Below, piece by piece: positions 4,795 to 5,762 of a stretch of DNA of 5,762 nucleotides (within the stretch, counting starts at the first letter, position 1; the number at the start of each line of letters is the position of its first letter). The notes beneath the pieces are model-generated. The model was not told the origin of the DNA and did not search any database. It worked only from the letters and a program-made list of their open reading frames with translations. The translations under genes were made by a program, and so were the position numbers. Origin of the DNA: Actinomycetes bacterium (lineage in GTDB: Bacteria > Actinomycetota > Aquicultoria > SURF-47 > JAUUWJ01); assembly GCA_030589175.1 (NCBI GenBank), contig JAUUWJ010000057.1:1-5762 (forward strand), given 5' to 3'.

Positions 4795-5606
4795 AATATC
4801 TCTCCTAAGCTTTCTGCCGAGTTTACTTTTTTGATCTCACTCACTTTTGTTGCATATTTTTGTTTAATTTCGAGCCAAAGCGGTCTTTCTATGCCCGAAG
4901 CTTTTAAAGCTTTATCATCTGAGAAATAATCTTCAACGCTACCGTCAAAAATTATTTCGCCTTTTTTCATGGAAATGATTCTCTCACTTACAAAAACCTG
5001 ATTTAGGTAGTGAGTTATATTAATGATAGATATCTGCCTTTCCTTATTGATTCTTTTGAGGAGCTTTAGAATATCTTGCCTACTTGCCGGATCGAGATAA
5101 GATGTCGGCTCGTCGAGAACTAGATAGTCAGGCTGCATGGCTAAAACTGAGGCAATCGCTACTTTTTGCCTTTGACCGGCCGAAAGATTGTGAGGCTCAT
5201 ACTTTTTGTAACCTTGCATACCGACTGAGGCAAGCGAAGTTTCTACTCTCTTAATGATTTCAGAGCGCTCAACACCCAGATTTTCCGGACCGAAAGCTAC
5301 GTCTTCATCTACCAGGGTGGCAATAATCTGATTGTCGGGATTTTGAAAAAGAAGTCCCACTTTTTGCCTGATTTTGAGCAAGTTTTTGTCGTCTTTTGTA
5401 GAGAGAGCGCCTATAAGGACTTCACCTTCTGTCGGTTTTAGTAAACCATTTAGCAGGTTAGCAAGGGTAGATTTGCCGCTTCCGTTCTCCCCGATGATGC
5501 TGATGAATTCGTCTTCTTTAATAGAGAGATTTATATTGGAAAGAGCCTGAATTTCGTCTGTTTGGCCTTTATTGTAGGAAAAACTTACATTTTTTAATTG
5601 AAGCAT
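4779..5606 (-). CDS. ecfA1: ECF transporter ATP-binding subunit, first ATPase (EcfA1, EcfA)
   Basis: This is the partner ABC ATPase of EcfA2; the heterodimer binds and hydrolyses ATP to drive EcfT and the S subunit. From the preferred start (MLQLKNVSFSYNKG) it has 275 residues: Walker A GENGSGKS at 39-46, Q-loop Q88 in LLFQNPDNQI, signature LSAGQ at 141-145 (Ala in place of the usual first Gly), Walker B YLVLDEP at 161-167, D-loop YLD at 170-172, and H199. The QNP-D-NQ segment is diagnostic of ECF/CbiO ATPases. The start chosen is ATG at 5604-5606 because family members begin with this strand. An in-frame ATG at 5639 would add 11 residues (MAGRSSSNGFI) translated from a hairpin repeat and is unlikely. 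The ribosome binding site at 5606 is poor: only GGG about six bases upstream, and an AGGAG 19 bases away, too far. The gene ends in TAG inside ecfA2. Confidence 0.94.
   Translation of the reverse strand: MLQLKNVSFSYNKGQTDEIQALSNINLSIKEDEFISIIGENGSGKSTLANLLNGLLKPTEGEVLIGALSTKDDKNLLKIRQKVGLLFQNPDNQIIATLVDEDVAFGPENLGVERSEIIKRVETSLASVGMQGYKKYEPHNLSAGQRQKVAIASVLAMQPDYLVLDEPTSYLDPASRQDILKLLKRINKERQISIINITHYLNQVFVSERIISMKKGEIIFDGSVEDYFSDDKALKASGIERPLWLEIKQKYATKVSEIKKVNSAESLGEILCLLS
4801..4806 (-). promoter_or_regulatory. Shine-Dalgarno sequence of ecfA2, supports its GTG start
   Basis: The minus strand reads AGGAGA, six bases, GTG. The site lies inside the end of ecfA1 and settles the choice of the non-ATG start. 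Confidence 0.75.
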
Positions 5607-5627
5607 AATAAACCCGTTGCTCGAACT

Positions 5628-5672
5628 CCTGCCCGCCATTGCCCAGCAATATATTTGGCGTAGGCAGGCGGG
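5628..5672. repeat. Imperfect inverted repeat (hairpin repeat) at the 5' edge of ecfA1
   Basis: CCTGCC (5628-5633) pairs with GGCAGG (5663-5668), and GCC (5635-5637) with GGC (5657-5659), around a central segment GCAATATATT. The register can also shift so that CCCGCC (5632-5637) pairs with GGCGGG (5667-5672). GC-rich arms with an AT-rich loop stand out from the surrounding composition and resemble a dispersed repeat. It ends about 20 bases upstream of the preferred ecfA1 start. Confidence 0.6.
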
Positions 5673-5673
5673 T

Positions 5674-5715
5674 CGTTATTCGTTGATCGATTTGATTTTT
5701 GCTTGTTAATTGTTA
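5674..5715. repeat. Degenerate heptamer array 5
   Basis: In a 7-base register the sequence reads CGTTATT, CGTTGAT, CGATTTG, ATTTTTG, CTTGTTA, ATTGTTA. It starts like the CGTATTT flavour of array 4 and ends like the ATTGTTA flavour of array 2. The units are poorly conserved, so this is weaker than the other arrays. Confidence 0.5.
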
Positions 5716-5723
5716 GGTAGCTT

Positions 5724-5738
5724 ATCCTATTGCAGGAT
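5724..5738. other. Short hairpin ATCCT-ATTGC-AGGAT in the ecfA1 upstream region
   Basis: A perfect 5-bp stem with a five-base loop, in the remaining upstream DNA of the ECF operon. It could be the trace of a terminator or regulator site of a neighbouring gene outside the window, but there is no T-tract. No convincing promoter for the ECF operon can be picked out in 5640-5762. Confidence 0.3.
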
Positions 5739-5762
5739 TTAGGTAAAACCACAAATATATTT

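Noticed and set aside
5710..5762. Promoter for the ECF operon (minus-strand TTGTGG, 17 bases, AATAGG)
   Set aside because: Both hexamers match the consensus poorly, so it is no better than chance.

Overview
The window is a bacterial chromosome segment, AT-leaning by eye, with one secreted-protein gene running rightward on the left and a leftward gene block filling the right two thirds. It looks like a Gram-positive-type lineage (Bacillota, Actinomycetota or a related uncultured group): two energy-coupling-factor (ECF) ATPase genes, ecfT and truA stand in the order typical of those phyla, good Shine-Dalgarno sequences precede several genes, and GTG and TTG starts are used. The dense intergenic short repeats resemble those of environmental, metagenome-assembled genomes. 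The taxonomic placement is inference.

Layout. (1) 1-1373, plus strand: the C-terminal 456 residues of a large cell-surface or secreted protein, with PKD domains, two bacterial Ig-like domains and a C-terminal domain of the VTGGGWI / post-COAP-1 type. (2) 1439-1678, minus strand: a 79-residue coiled-coil protein with a strong ribosome binding site, convergent with the first gene. (3) 1679-2266: about 590 bases with no credible gene but full of structure: inverted repeats, a spaced direct repeat, arrays of 7-bp units, and two dispersed hairpin repeats. (4) 2267-2815, minus: a corrinoid adenosyltransferase (CobA/CobO type) starting at TTG, with heptamer arrays directly at both ends. (5) 2890-3171, minus: a wrecked truA. 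It has the first strand and the C-terminal RNA-binding strand of TruA fused in frame, no catalytic core, a lost C-terminus and a 33-bp tandem duplication at its 5' end. (6) 3168-5606, minus: ecfA1, ecfA2 and ecfT, overlapping and translationally coupled, encoding the shared energizing module of a vitamin/metal ECF transporter. No substrate-binding S subunit is in the window. (7) 5607-5762: a hairpin repeat at the 5' edge of ecfA1 followed by a degenerate heptamer series.

The ECF genes form one leftward operon that originally ran into truA through an ATGA stop/start overlap. In many Bacillota rplM-rpsI would follow; here cobO follows a ruined truA. The module probably serves unlinked S subunits. 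A cobalamin-related substrate is conceivable given cobO, but nothing in the sequence shows it.

The most notable signal is non-genic. At least five arrays with 7-bp periodicity, in two or three sequence flavours (ATTGNNN/CAATNNN and CGTATTT-like), sit at gene edges. One starts immediately after the cobO stop codon, one lies just before the cobO start on the truncated end of truA, and one lies upstream of ecfA1.
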